Source: Gemmatimonadota bacterium
GTDB lineage: Bacteria; 4572-55; J002
DNA: 6,234 bases
Assembly (NCBI GenBank): GCA_003697105.1
Contig: RFFQ01000097.1
Coordinates: 1 to 6,234 of the forward strand
Direction of reading: 5' to 3'
Position 1 is the first letter of the stretch. Every line of letters begins with the position of its first letter. Of the stretch, positions 1 to 6,234 are shown one piece after another. The notes below the pieces were generated by a model. It was not told the origin of the DNA and ran no database searches. It was given only the letters and a program-made list of their open reading frames with translations. The translations under genes were made by a program, and so were the position numbers.

Positions 1-61
1 AACTCACAAACTCATCAAACTCACAAACTCATCAAACTCACAAACTCATCAAACTCACAAA
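1..61. repeat. 17-bp tandem repeat, about 3.6 copies, running off the left edge
   Basis: The unit AACTCACAAACTCATCA is repeated without error at 1-17, 18-34 and 35-51, and a partial copy ends at 61. Each unit is itself a near-duplicate made of an 8-mer and a 9-mer (AAACTCAC and AAACTCATC). The tract contains no G; the first G in the window is at 65. It ends four bases before the ribosome binding site of the next gene, so it probably forms part of that gene's upstream region or 5' untranslated leader. The full copy number is unknown because the array is cut by the window edge. No promoter hexamers are visible in it. Confidence 0.93.
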
Positions 62-64
62 AAC

Positions 65-69
65 GGAGG
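65..69 (+). promoter_or_regulatory. Shine-Dalgarno site of the large exported protein
   Basis: GGAGG at 65-69 lies five bases before the ATG at 75. This is a near-perfect match to the anti-Shine-Dalgarno sequence at a workable spacing. It decides the start codon, because the reading frame stays open through the repeat back to base 3 and length alone would not settle it. Confidence 0.85.
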
Positions 70-74
70 TTGTT

Positions 75-3000
75 ATGCGTAAGTTTTGGCTTGTTCTAGG
101 CATGTTGATATTCTTTGGGGGAATATGGTACATCTGGTACATGCACAACAAAATAAAGGTTTCAGAAGAAGAATCGGCGCCAATGATGATCATGGGACCG
201 GAAAAAGTCAAAGGCGAACCTAAAAAAGCACCGAACGAGTGGTTTTACCGGCAGCGGGCATATCCATATCCTGAAATCCGGCAGGAGAGTTTTCAACAAG
301 CGTTAGGTCAGGCAAAGCGGGATTATGCTGCCACATCTGCGCATTTACGCACGCCAGAATGGGAATTTGCCGGACCCACCAACATCGGAGCACGGATTAC
401 GGATTTAGCAGTACATCCAGATGATCCAAATACGATTTACGCGGGTGCGGCAAGCGGGGGAATCATCAAATCCACCGATGGGGGTACGACGTGGCAACCC
501 ATTTTTGATGATGTCGCTCCTGCACCAATGGGTGCGGTTGCGATTGATCCCAACAATCCTGATATTTTGTATGCCGGAACGGGTGAAGCCAATGCCTCTA
601 GTTATAGTTTTTTTGGTGTTGGAATGTTCAAATCTACTGATGCAGGAGCCACCTGGAGCGGGATTGGGCTTGAGGACACTCGCTATATTGGGCGTATCGC
701 CATCGATCCGGAAAATTCAAACCGATTATTTGTAGCCGCTTGCGGTAAGCTCTTCGGGACAAATGCGGAACGTGGCATCTATCGCTCTACGAATGGCGGT
801 GATAGTTGGGAACGGGTTTTGTTTGTCAGCGACTCTACCGCGGCAATTGATGTCGCACTCAAACCCGACAATCCAAATGTGGTTTATGCCGCCATGTGGG
901 AACGCGTTCGTGGCTTGAATTATCGCAAATCCGGTGGTCACACTTCCGGCTTATGGAAATCCACAGATGGTGGCAATACTTGGAGCGAGATGACTAATGG
1001 TCTGCCACAGGGAAGTAATGTCGGACGTCCGGCAATTGGAGTGACTCCAGATGACCCAAACTATGTTTACGCCATCTATGCCGATGATCCGGGTTACTTT
1101 TTGGGCGTTTATCGCTCTACCGACGCCGGATCGTCTTGGACCCAACTGAATAGCAATGGTCTGGAAAATATGTACCGTAGTTTTGGCTGGTATTTTGGAC
1201 GAATCCAACCCAGCCCACTTGATAAAGATTTGGTTTACGTACTCGGCGTCAGCCTTCATCGCACCACAAACGGTGGGCAAAGTTGGGTTACCTTGGCAGA
1301 TTACGGGATTGGCGATATTCACGTCGATCACCATGCGCTTTGGATCAATCCCGCAGATGGAACTGTAATCAATGGGAACGATGGTGGAATTTACGCCAGT
1401 ACAAACAACGGCACTAGTTGGACAAAATTTTATGATTTGCCCATCAGCCAATTTTATGCAATTGCAATTGATCACAGCAACCCCCACCGCCTTTATGGCG
1501 GCACTCAGGATAACGGTACACTTCGCACCTGGGATGGTAGCACCGATAATTGGGATCATATTTTGGGGGGTGACGGCTTTTACTGTCTCGTCCATCCACA
1601 AAACTCAAATATCATCTGGGCAGAATCCCAATACGGAAATCTTCAAAAATCGACCGATGGTGGCAATGATTTTAATTCCGCCTTATCTGGAATCGATAAT
1701 AATGATCGGACGAACTGGTCAACCCCGGTGGTGATGGACCCGACCAATCCCGATGTGATGTATTACGGCTCTATGCGCGTTTATCGCAGTACAAATGGCG
1801 CAAATTCGTGGACGCCAATCAGTGGCGACTTGACCAACGGTTACAGTGGCTCCCCTAGCTTTAACACGATCACCACCATTGCCGTGGCAACCACGGATCC
1901 CAACGTGATTTATGTCGGTACAGACGATGGCAATGTGCAGGTGACGTTTGATGGCGGCGATAACTGGCACCACATTTCGGCAGATTTACCCAACCGCTGG
2001 ATCACGCGAGTCGCCGTAGACCCGACAGATGCGTTGATCGCGTATGTCACACTCTCTGGTTTCCGTTGGGAGGAGGAAATACCACATGTGTTCCGTACCA
2101 CGGACGGCGGGAACAGTTGGACGAATATTTCCGGAAATTTGCCGGAAGCACCGGTCAATGTGCTGATTATTGATCCCGAAAATACGAATGTTCTTTATGT
2201 TGGGACAGATTTTGGTGTGTATTACACCCAAAATCTGGGAGGGTTTTGGCGCCGTTTAGGAGGTAACCATCCTCTCTGTCCGGTGGTTGATCTGAAACTG
2301 CATAATCCTACCCGCAAGTTGGTTTCGGGTACATACGGGCGTTCCATGTTTACCCTCGATCTAGAATCCATTGACACCGAAGGTTTCCAAGGATACATCA
2401 CCGATAGTAACAGCGGTGATCCAGTCAATCACGTCCGGGTATTCGTCCCAGATCAGGGTTATGAGGCATTTAGTGACGAAAATGGACATTATTTTTTACC
2501 GACACCCCCGGGAACATACACCTTGCACGCGGAACGGTTCGGTTATGCGGACTGGCTCTCTGAAATGGAATATACGGTCGCTGTAGAAGAAACGGTTGAA
2601 GTGGATATTACCCTAACACCCCATACCACCGGTCATTTTTCGGGTAGTGTCAGCAGTTCACGGGGCGGTATGGTTGCCGGCGCCCAATTTACGGCATCCG
2701 GCGTGCCGATTGATCCATTTTATACGGATGAACGTGGGATGTTTGCCACCAATTTACCCGGAGATTACGAGTACACGTTTACTATTTCCGCACCCGATCA
2801 TGATCCGCAAGAATTGACGGTATTTATCCCCGCCGGTGGCGAGACGGAAGAGACGTTGCAACTCAATTTTGTGCAAAGTTTTGAGAGCAGTGATGGCGCA
2901 TTCACTCGCAGTAATGGTTTCAATGAATGGGAGTGGGGAACACCTACCGAAAATGGAGGTCCTCCCGCCGCTTACGAGGGTCAGAACGTATGGGGCACGG

Positions 3001-3716
3001 ATTTGGATGGTCTGTATGATCCGGTACGGAATTATGCGTTATTCTCCCCGGTGTTTTCCTTAGCCCAAACCGCGGATGAAACCAAACTGGTGATTCAAAC
3101 GTGGTACGAGACCAACGAAGGTTGGGACGGGGGCAATGTCGCCATTTCAGTTGATGGGGGAACAACGTGGCACCGGATCGATCCCACCGGCGGGTATCCG
3201 AGCCACTCCATCGTGGCGATGAGTGGCCAACCCGGCTTTAGTGGCAGCAGCAACGGCTGGAGACGAGTGGAATTCCCGCTGGACGATTACCGCGGCCAAT
3301 CCGTGAAATTTCGATTCCGGTTTGGAGCAACCAATTCCCAAGGTCGGGGTTGGTTTTTCGATAATTTCGCCGTTTATGGCGCAACGGATTTTTACACAGC
3401 GATTGACGGTCTCAAATTAAATCAACTTGCTACGCCAGCCGTGGTACAATTGGGTCAAAATTATCCGAACCCATTTAATCCTTCCACCACGATTCCTTTT
3501 GCGTTACCGGAGGCGGCATCCGTGTCGGTCAAAGTGTATGATATGAATGGCAAATTGATACGGGTGTTGGCAGATGGTATCTTTGAAGCGGGACATCACC
3601 GGCTGGTGTGGGATGGTAAAAATGAGCAGGGACAAGCCGCTCGTTCCGGAGTGTATGTGTACCGGCTGGAAACCGGTAATCAAGAACAGAGCAAATCAAT
3701 GCAATTGATCAAATAA
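75..3716 (+). CDS. Exported sortilin/BNR-like double beta-propeller protein with T9SS type A sorting domain
   Basis: A 1213-residue protein, probably surface-exposed or secreted. Residues 5-23 form one hydrophobic segment after MRK. A linker with EWFYRQRAYP (55-64) leads into fourteen repeats of the form 'DPxNPxxxYxG...STDGGxxW'. Asp-boxes start at residues 133, 187, 238, 296, 348, 397 and 442, then 526, 572, 624 and 675, with a degenerate one at 718. The blades without a clear Asp-box are the eighth and fourteenth. This fits two seven-bladed propellers, as in GH74 or VPS10/sortilin-like folds. Two carboxypeptidase-regulatory-like sandwiches follow (about 770-849 and 853-932), then a MAM-like or jelly-roll domain (about 933-1103) with a single Asp-box at 1025. 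The tail (about 1123-1213) has QNYPNPFNPSTT, a FlgD-like Ig fold and a basic end (KSMQLIK), which marks T9SS type A export. The architecture suggests glycan or protein binding. No catalytic residues could be assigned, so enzyme activity (glycosidase, sialidase) is not claimed. It appears monocistronic and ends in a strong terminator. Confidence 0.93.
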   Translation: MRKFWLVLGMLIFFGGIWYIWYMHNKIKVSEEESAPMMIMGPEKVKGEPKKAPNEWFYRQRAYPYPEIRQESFQQALGQAKRDYAATSAHLRTPEWEFAGPTNIGARITDLAVHPDDPNTIYAGAASGGIIKSTDGGTTWQPIFDDVAPAPMGAVAIDPNNPDILYAGTGEANASSYSFFGVGMFKSTDAGATWSGIGLEDTRYIGRIAIDPENSNRLFVAACGKLFGTNAERGIYRSTNGGDSWERVLFVSDSTAAIDVALKPDNPNVVYAAMWERVRGLNYRKSGGHTSGLWKSTDGGNTWSEMTNGLPQGSNVGRPAIGVTPDDPNYVYAIYADDPGYFLGVYRSTDAGSSWTQLNSNGLENMYRSFGWYFGRIQPSPLDKDLVYVLGVSLHRTTNGGQSWVTLADYGIGDIHVDHHALWINPADGTVINGNDGGIYASTNNGTSWTKFYDLPISQFYAIAIDHSNPHRLYGGTQDNGTLRTWDGSTDNWDHILGGDGFYCLVHPQNSNIIWAESQYGNLQKSTDGGNDFNSALSGIDNNDRTNWSTPVVMDPTNPDVMYYGSMRVYRSTNGANSWTPISGDLTNGYSGSPSFNTITTIAVATTDPNVIYVGTDDGNVQVTFDGGDNWHHISADLPNRWITRVAVDPTDALIAYVTLSGFRWEEEIPHVFRTTDGGNSWTNISGNLPEAPVNVLIIDPENTNVLYVGTDFGVYYTQNLGGFWRRLGGNHPLCPVVDLKLHNPTRKLVSGTYGRSMFTLDLESIDTEGFQGYITDSNSGDPVNHVRVFVPDQGYEAFSDENGHYFLPTPPGTYTLHAERFGYADWLSEMEYTVAVEETVEVDITLTPHTTGHFSGSVSSSRGGMVAGAQFTASGVPIDPFYTDERGMFATNLPGDYEYTFTISAPDHDPQELTVFIPAGGETEETLQLNFVQSFESSDGAFTRSNGFNEWEWGTPTENGGPPAAYEGQNVWGTDLDGLYDPVRNYALFSPVFSLAQTADETKLVIQTWYETNEGWDGGNVAISVDGGTTWHRIDPTGGYPSHSIVAMSGQPGFSGSSNGWRRVEFPLDDYRGQSVKFRFRFGATNSQGRGWFFDNFAVYGATDFYTAIDGLKLNQLATPAVVQLGQNYPNPFNPSTTIPFALPEAASVSVKVYDMNGKLIRVLADGIFEAGHHRLVWDGKNEQGQAARSGVYVYRLETGNQEQSKSMQLIK

Positions 3717-3723
3717 GATTAAA

Positions 3724-3761
3724 AAACCGGCGATCATCATGGATCGCCGGTTTCATTTTTT
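3724..3761. terminator. Bidirectional intrinsic terminator between the exported-protein gene and tRNA-His
   Basis: A perfect 12-bp inverted repeat (3724-3735 with 3742-3753, core CCGGCGATC) encloses a six-base loop. On the + strand it is followed by CA and six T (3756-3761), 8 bases after the stop codon. On the - strand the A-run at 3721-3726 supplies six T after the stem. The hairpin can therefore end transcription of both convergent units, the large CDS from the left and the tRNA from the right. Confidence 0.92.
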
Positions 3762-3765
3762 AGAA

Positions 3766-3843
3766 TGGGGAGGGAGAGGAGATTTGAACTCCCGACCTCT
3801 TGATCCACAGTCAAGCGCTCTAACCAGCTGAGCTACACCCTCC
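3766..3843 (-). tRNA. tRNA-His (anticodon GTG)
   Basis: The reverse strand folds as a complete tRNA. The D-stem is GCTC/GAGC. The anticodon stem is CTTGA/TCAAG, with loop CTGTGGA and anticodon GTG at 3806-3808. The variable loop has five bases, and the T-arm GGGAG-TTCAAAT-CTCCT has one G-T pair at its base. An extra 5' G (position -1, base 3843) faces C73, the identity feature of bacterial tRNA-His that is read by histidyl-tRNA synthetase. The 3' CCA is encoded (3766-3768). Six of seven acceptor pairs are standard; position 6/67 is T-T (3837 and 3775), a mismatch worth noting. The gene has its own candidate promoter upstream and shares the terminator at 3724-3761. Confidence 0.96.
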
Positions 3844-3875
3844 ACCGGTATTTCTGGTTACGTGGTGACGTGAAA

Positions 3876-3902
3876 ACTATATGATGGGTTTGATTTTGTC
3901 AA
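3876..3902 (-). promoter_or_regulatory. Candidate sigma70-type promoter for tRNA-His
   Basis: Read on the - strand, a perfect -35 box TTGACA (3897-3902) and a -10 box TATAGT (3876-3881) are separated by 15 bases, slightly short of the usual 16-18. Transcription would begin near 3869, leaving a leader of about 25 bases before the tRNA. No stronger alternative lies in the 75-bp gap. The consensus is for housekeeping sigma factors. FCB-group bacteria may use a different -35/-10 set, so this is a motif match only. Confidence 0.5.
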
Positions 3903-3913
3903 GTTCAAAATCA
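3891..3913. repeat. Inverted repeat covering the -35 box of the tRNA promoter
   Basis: TGATTTTG (3891-3898) and CAAAATCA (3906-3913) are exact reverse complements separated by seven bases. The -35 hexamer of the tRNA-His promoter spans the inner edge of one arm. The element sits 5 bases after the stop codon of the receiver gene. As RNA it would be an A/U-rich hairpin with no T-run after it, so it is a poor terminator. As DNA it could be an operator. Its function is unknown. Confidence 0.5.
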
Positions 3914-3918
3914 GGGGG

Positions 3919-4284
3919 TTATTCACCAAGTTTTTCTTTGAGCATCTCCAACAAGGTATCAATTTCCACCGGTTTGACCAGATACCCCGCTGCGTTTTCC
4001 CGCATTTCCCGATCCAGTTCAGTATCCCCCCCTTTAGCGGTTAAGAAAATGATCGGGATGTGAGCCGTTTCTGGGTCTTCGCGTAAAACACGAAAGACAT
4101 CATAACCGTTCATATTCGGCATCATGATGTCACATAAAATTAAATCTGGCTTGAGCGACCGCGCTTTTTCAATCCCCACATCGCCATCTTCTGCCGTATG
4201 AGCGTCATATCCCCCCAGGTTCAAAATCTGCACAATAATATCCCGATTGAATTCTTCATCTTCAATCAGCAGAACCGTTGCCAT
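3919..4284 (-). CDS. Stand-alone CheY-like response regulator receiver protein
   Basis: A 121-residue single REC domain with no output domain. Numbered from the chosen ATG, it has the acidic pair E8-D9 for Mg2+, phospho-acceptor D52 in the block CDIMMPNMNGYDVF, the switch residue T82 (FLTA) and the invariant K104 in the LVKP motif. All residues needed for phosphorylation and switching are present, so it should be active and work through protein contacts, as CheY, Spo0F or DivK types do. The ATG at 4284 is preferred because the beta-1 strand (TVLLIEDE) begins right after it. A GTG four codons upstream (4296) would give 125 residues but has no ribosome binding site; the ATG has only a weak GAG about 7 bases upstream. 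A promoter lies at 4342-4370. It follows the zinc-ribbon/propeller gene on the same strand after 170 bp. The partner histidine kinase is not in this window. Confidence 0.93.
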   Translation of the reverse strand: MATVLLIEDEEFNRDIIVQILNLGGYDAHTAEDGDVGIEKARSLKPDLILCDIMMPNMNGYDVFRVLREDPETAHIPIIFLTAKGGDTELDREMRENAAGYLVKPVEIDTLLEMLKEKLGE

Positions 4285-4341
4285 CAGTGGTCTCACATCT
4301 ATTATTAAAAGTGAATGCGTTAGAAACGCCTAAGTGTTGCC

Positions 4342-4370
4342 ACAATACATGAAAACAGCAGACGTGTCAA
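4342..4370 (-). promoter_or_regulatory. Candidate sigma70-type promoter of the receiver gene, with a palindrome over its -35 box
   Basis: On the - strand TTGACA (4365-4370) and TATTGT (4342-4347) are exactly 17 bases apart. The -35 box is perfect and the -10 box matches TATAAT at four of six positions. Transcription would start near 4335, giving a leader of about 50 bases that contains a small perfect hairpin (GCGTT and AACGC, 4317-4329). The -35 hexamer is part of an 11-base palindrome (TGTCA-A-TGACA on the + strand, 4365-4375) that could be a binding site. The rest of the 170-bp gap (4285-4454) shows no gene and no convincing terminator for the upstream gene. Confidence 0.55.
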
Positions 4371-4454
4371 TGACAAAATCGAGTGCTACCTCATTTTTTC
4401 TGTGAACCGCAAACGGATTGGGTTTGTTCAGATCATCATCGTCTCTTATTGGGG

Positions 4455-6234
4455 CTAAGGTAGCGGTACTAAATCCGCATCCATGACAAAAACATTTTCG
4501 ATAGCTAATCCCTCCGACCCTCGTATATCTTGCGTACCAACAAACGTGATTTTTTCCCCGGCGATATGAATCTCTCCGGCGTTGGACAGTTCCATCTTAA
4601 GGGGGACCTCCGCCGTCGCTTTACTGATAGTATTGACAACCTTCAACCCCCCTTTTTTGGGTAATCCACTCTCTTGTACATGGTCGGCATAAATAAAATG
4701 GATGTTATCAAGCCATGCCGCACCATTCCCAACGAAATGTTGCTCTAGTTCGCCAATATCGGTTGTACCTAAGCCAAATTTTTCTTTTTTCTGGGTACTG
4801 ACATCATAAACCCACAAATAATCCGCTTTAGAATACAAAATTTGAGTGGCATTAGGGGAAACCATCGGTATTAAGCGCCGCGTCCAGACCGATTCCTGAA
4901 AACCGGCTTCAATCTCCTGCACACTTGCCACATCATCCAGCGGTTGTAAGACCATCCGGCGTTTGTTCTGGGTATAAATGATAAACTCATCCGTAAGCCA
5001 AACGGGATAGCTGGCATTCGGCAACGTTTTTAAAACCGTTTTGGGGTTGGCAGTACGCGGCGTATAAGAGACAAGTTTCCCCTGATAATCATACGCCAAA
5101 TGCTTTCCAGAAGGCGACCATTGGGGATGACGCCCGTGAAGTTCGATCAGTTTGGGAATCGCACGACCATCACGAAGGTCATGAAATCGATGAAAGATGA
5201 AAATAGCATGCGCCGCAATGGTATCGGTCTCTATGACAACCGTTTCGTATGTTTCAAACGCAAATTGATCACTATTTGGATGCCAATCCACGGTTAGAAT
5301 TTTTCCGGACGTGCGATAGATTTCTTGAGTCGTTCGATCCGGCACCGGTCCGGCGAAAACACTCATCATCAGAACCTGCTCGGCACCATCCAGATTAACA
5401 TAAGTCACTTTTAAGCCATCCGGAGATAAACGCGGATAATGGCTATACGCAGAAGGCTGGTCTGCAGTGACATGAACAAAACTGGGCGATCCTAAAATCG
5501 ATTCCATGAGATCGGGATTGAAAACATACAGCATCACCCCTACCGCAATCAAGAGGAGAAAACTCACCAACACAACCGGCAGAATCGCCAGCGATTTCTT
5601 TTTAGTTTTCAAAGGCTCCCGCCGGCGGGGCTTCGGCGCGGTAGCTTTTTTCTTCATCTCTTCTGCGGATTTCATTCCGTGAAAGTCGAACCGACACTCC
5701 TGACACCGCTCACTATTCGGAGGATTGGGTGCCCCACAACTAGGACATTGAATACCATCTTCATAGTACGTTGGCTCTGCCGGAGCACTGGATGACGGTT
5801 CAGATACCTCTTCTTCAACCGGCATATCCGGTTCAACACTAGATGGCGGTGCTTCTAGCTGCAAATTGGATAAATCTATGCCTCCCATATCGGGTGTGGC
5901 AGGAGGTGAATCTGTTGGCGGCGAGGGTGCCTCTTCCACGCTGGGAACATCAAACGAAGGAACATCGATCTCAATCCCTGCCTCGCTGGCGGGAGAACTA
6001 CCGGCTTCCACGGTGGGAATTTCCGGTATTTCAATCCCTTCCGGCGCTGCCGGTTCAGAAAATGTCGGTGCGGGGCTAGAATCAAACCCCGGCACACCCG
6101 GAATTTCCGGTATCTCAATCCCTTCCGGCGCTACCGGTTCAGAAGATGCCGGTGCGGGGCTAGAATCAAACCCCGGCACACCCGGAATTTCCGGTATCTC
6201 AATCCCTTCCGGCGCTACCGGTTCAGAAGATGCC
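4455..6234 (-). CDS. Zinc-ribbon, single-pass membrane, TolB/WD40-like beta-propeller protein (5' end outside the window)
   Basis: The frame is open to the window edge, so the true start is not seen; 593 residues are visible. From the N-terminal side: a Pro/Glu/Ser-rich region with 28-residue repeats and GIEI/GIDL motifs (6234 to about 5770); a zinc ribbon Cys-x2-Cys-x10-Cys-x2-Cys (cysteine codons at 5745-5747, 5736-5738, 5703-5705 and 5694-5696); a basic stretch rich in Lys/Arg; one transmembrane helix (about 5591-5520); and about 340 residues of beta-propeller with strands such as HYPRLSPDGLKVTYV, VDWHPNSDQFAFE and HPQWSPSGKHLAYDY. These blade motifs are typical of TolB/WD40-like PD40 repeats. 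The Lys/Arg cluster before the helix predicts the ribbon in the cytoplasm and the propeller in the periplasm. No enzymatic residues are recognised. A sensor, scaffold or envelope-associated role is inference. The stop is TAG at 4455. Confidence 0.88.
   Translation of the reverse strand, partial: ASSEPVAPEGIEIPEIPGVPGFDSSPAPASSEPVAPEGIEIPEIPGVPGFDSSPAPTFSEPAAPEGIEIPEIPTVEAGSSPASEAGIEIDVPSFDVPSVEEAPSPPTDSPPATPDMGGIDLSNLQLEAPPSSVEPDMPVEEEVSEPSSSAPAEPTYYEDGIQCPSCGAPNPPNSERCQECRFDFHGMKSAEEMKKKATAPKPRRREPLKTKKKSLAILPVVLVSFLLLIAVGVMLYVFNPDLMESILGSPSFVHVTADQPSAYSHYPRLSPDGLKVTYVNLDGAEQVLMMSVFAGPVPDRTTQEIYRTSGKILTVDWHPNSDQFAFETYETVVIETDTIAAHAIFIFHRFHDLRDGRAIPKLIELHGRHPQWSPSGKHLAYDYQGKLVSYTPRTANPKTVLKTLPNASYPVWLTDEFIIYTQNKRRMVLQPLDDVASVQEIEAGFQESVWTRRLIPMVSPNATQILYSKADYLWVYDVSTQKKEKFGLGTTDIGELEQHFVGNGAAWLDNIHFIYADHVQESGLPKKGGLKVVNTISKATAEVPLKMELSNAGEIHIAGEKITFVGTQDIRGSEGLAIENVFVMDADLVPLP
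5983..6234 (-). repeat. 84-bp (28-residue) in-frame coding repeats, two identical copies and one diverged
   Basis: Bases 6067-6150 and 6151-6234 are identical over the whole 84-bp unit. The stretch 6007-6066 aligns to the same unit with about ten differences in 60 bases, and 5983-6006 is no longer clearly alignable. Each unit encodes a 28-residue segment with FDSSPAP, a variable SEP(V/A)APE and the core GIEIPEIP. Fading versions (GIEIDVPSF, then GIDLSNL) continue toward the zinc ribbon. The array is cut by the right edge, so the copy number is unknown. Confidence 0.95.

Noticed and set aside
1-61. CRISPR array
   Set aside because: The units are only 17 bp and contiguous, with no unique spacers between them.
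951-1601. 216-residue open frame on the - strand inside the large exported-protein gene
   Set aside because: It lies fully antisense to well-conserved propeller blades, its translation has no recognisable domain, and it has no clear ribosome binding site. It follows from the codon pattern of the + strand gene.
3881-4063. 60-residue + strand open frame opposite the receiver gene
   Set aside because: It is antisense to the conserved C-terminal half of the receiver domain and its Ser-rich translation resembles no known protein.
4294-4296. GTG as the start of the receiver gene
   Set aside because: It would add only four residues, has no ribosome binding site before it, and is less typical than the ATG at 4282-4284 that directly precedes the first beta-strand.
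4349-4402. 17-codon open frame on the + strand in the gap upstream of the receiver gene
   Set aside because: It has no ribosome binding site, overlaps the predicted promoter on the other strand, and is too short to support.
4380-4454. Terminator for the zinc-ribbon/propeller gene
   Set aside because: Only a weak CCG-CAAA-CGG hairpin is present, and the nearby homopolymer run reads as A, not T, in the direction of transcription.
6177-6179. GTG as a possible start codon of the zinc-ribbon/propeller gene
   Set aside because: It is the valine of the repeated IPGVPGF motif. The same repeat continues upstream in frame to the window edge, so the gene is truncated by the window and does not start here.

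Overview
The window is a 6.2 kb stretch of bacterial chromosome. The best taxonomic clue is the C-terminus of the first gene. It carries a T9SS type A sorting domain with the box QNYPNPFNPSTT, which is typical of the Bacteroidota-related FCB lineages (Calditrichota, KSB1, Ignavibacteriota, Marinimicrobia and similar). A precise phylum cannot be assigned from this sequence alone. Base composition looks moderate, at about half G+C, with no obvious foreign island, transposase, integrase or CRISPR array.

Layout from left to right: (1) A G-free 17-bp tandem repeat (1-61) runs off the left edge and ends just before a strong ribosome binding site. (2) A 1213-residue exported protein on the + strand (75-3716) has an N-terminal hydrophobic segment, fourteen sortilin/BNR-like blades that fit two seven-bladed propellers, two carboxypeptidase-regulatory-like beta-sandwiches, a MAM-like/jelly-roll domain and a T9SS sorting tail. 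(3) A symmetric intrinsic terminator (3724-3761) closes this gene and also the convergent tRNA. (4) A tRNA-His(GTG) on the - strand has an encoded G-1 and CCA, and its own candidate promoter. (5) A stand-alone CheY-like receiver protein (3919-4284, -) has a good sigma70-type promoter. (6) A large membrane protein on the - strand (4455-6234) is cut by the right edge. It has a Pro/Glu-rich repeat region, a four-cysteine zinc ribbon, one transmembrane helix and a TolB/WD40-like propeller.

The two large genes face each other, with the tRNA and receiver gene between them. The + strand protein is probably delivered to the cell surface by T9SS. The - strand protein probably spans the inner membrane with its zinc ribbon inside and its propeller outside. 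The receiver gene follows the membrane gene on the same strand but has its own promoter and a 170-bp gap, so a functional link between them is only a possibility. No known multi-gene system (defence, secretion machinery, biosynthetic cluster) is recognisable. The least explained items are the G-free repeat leader, the recently duplicated 84-bp coding repeats in the zinc-ribbon protein, and the palindromes over both - strand promoters.
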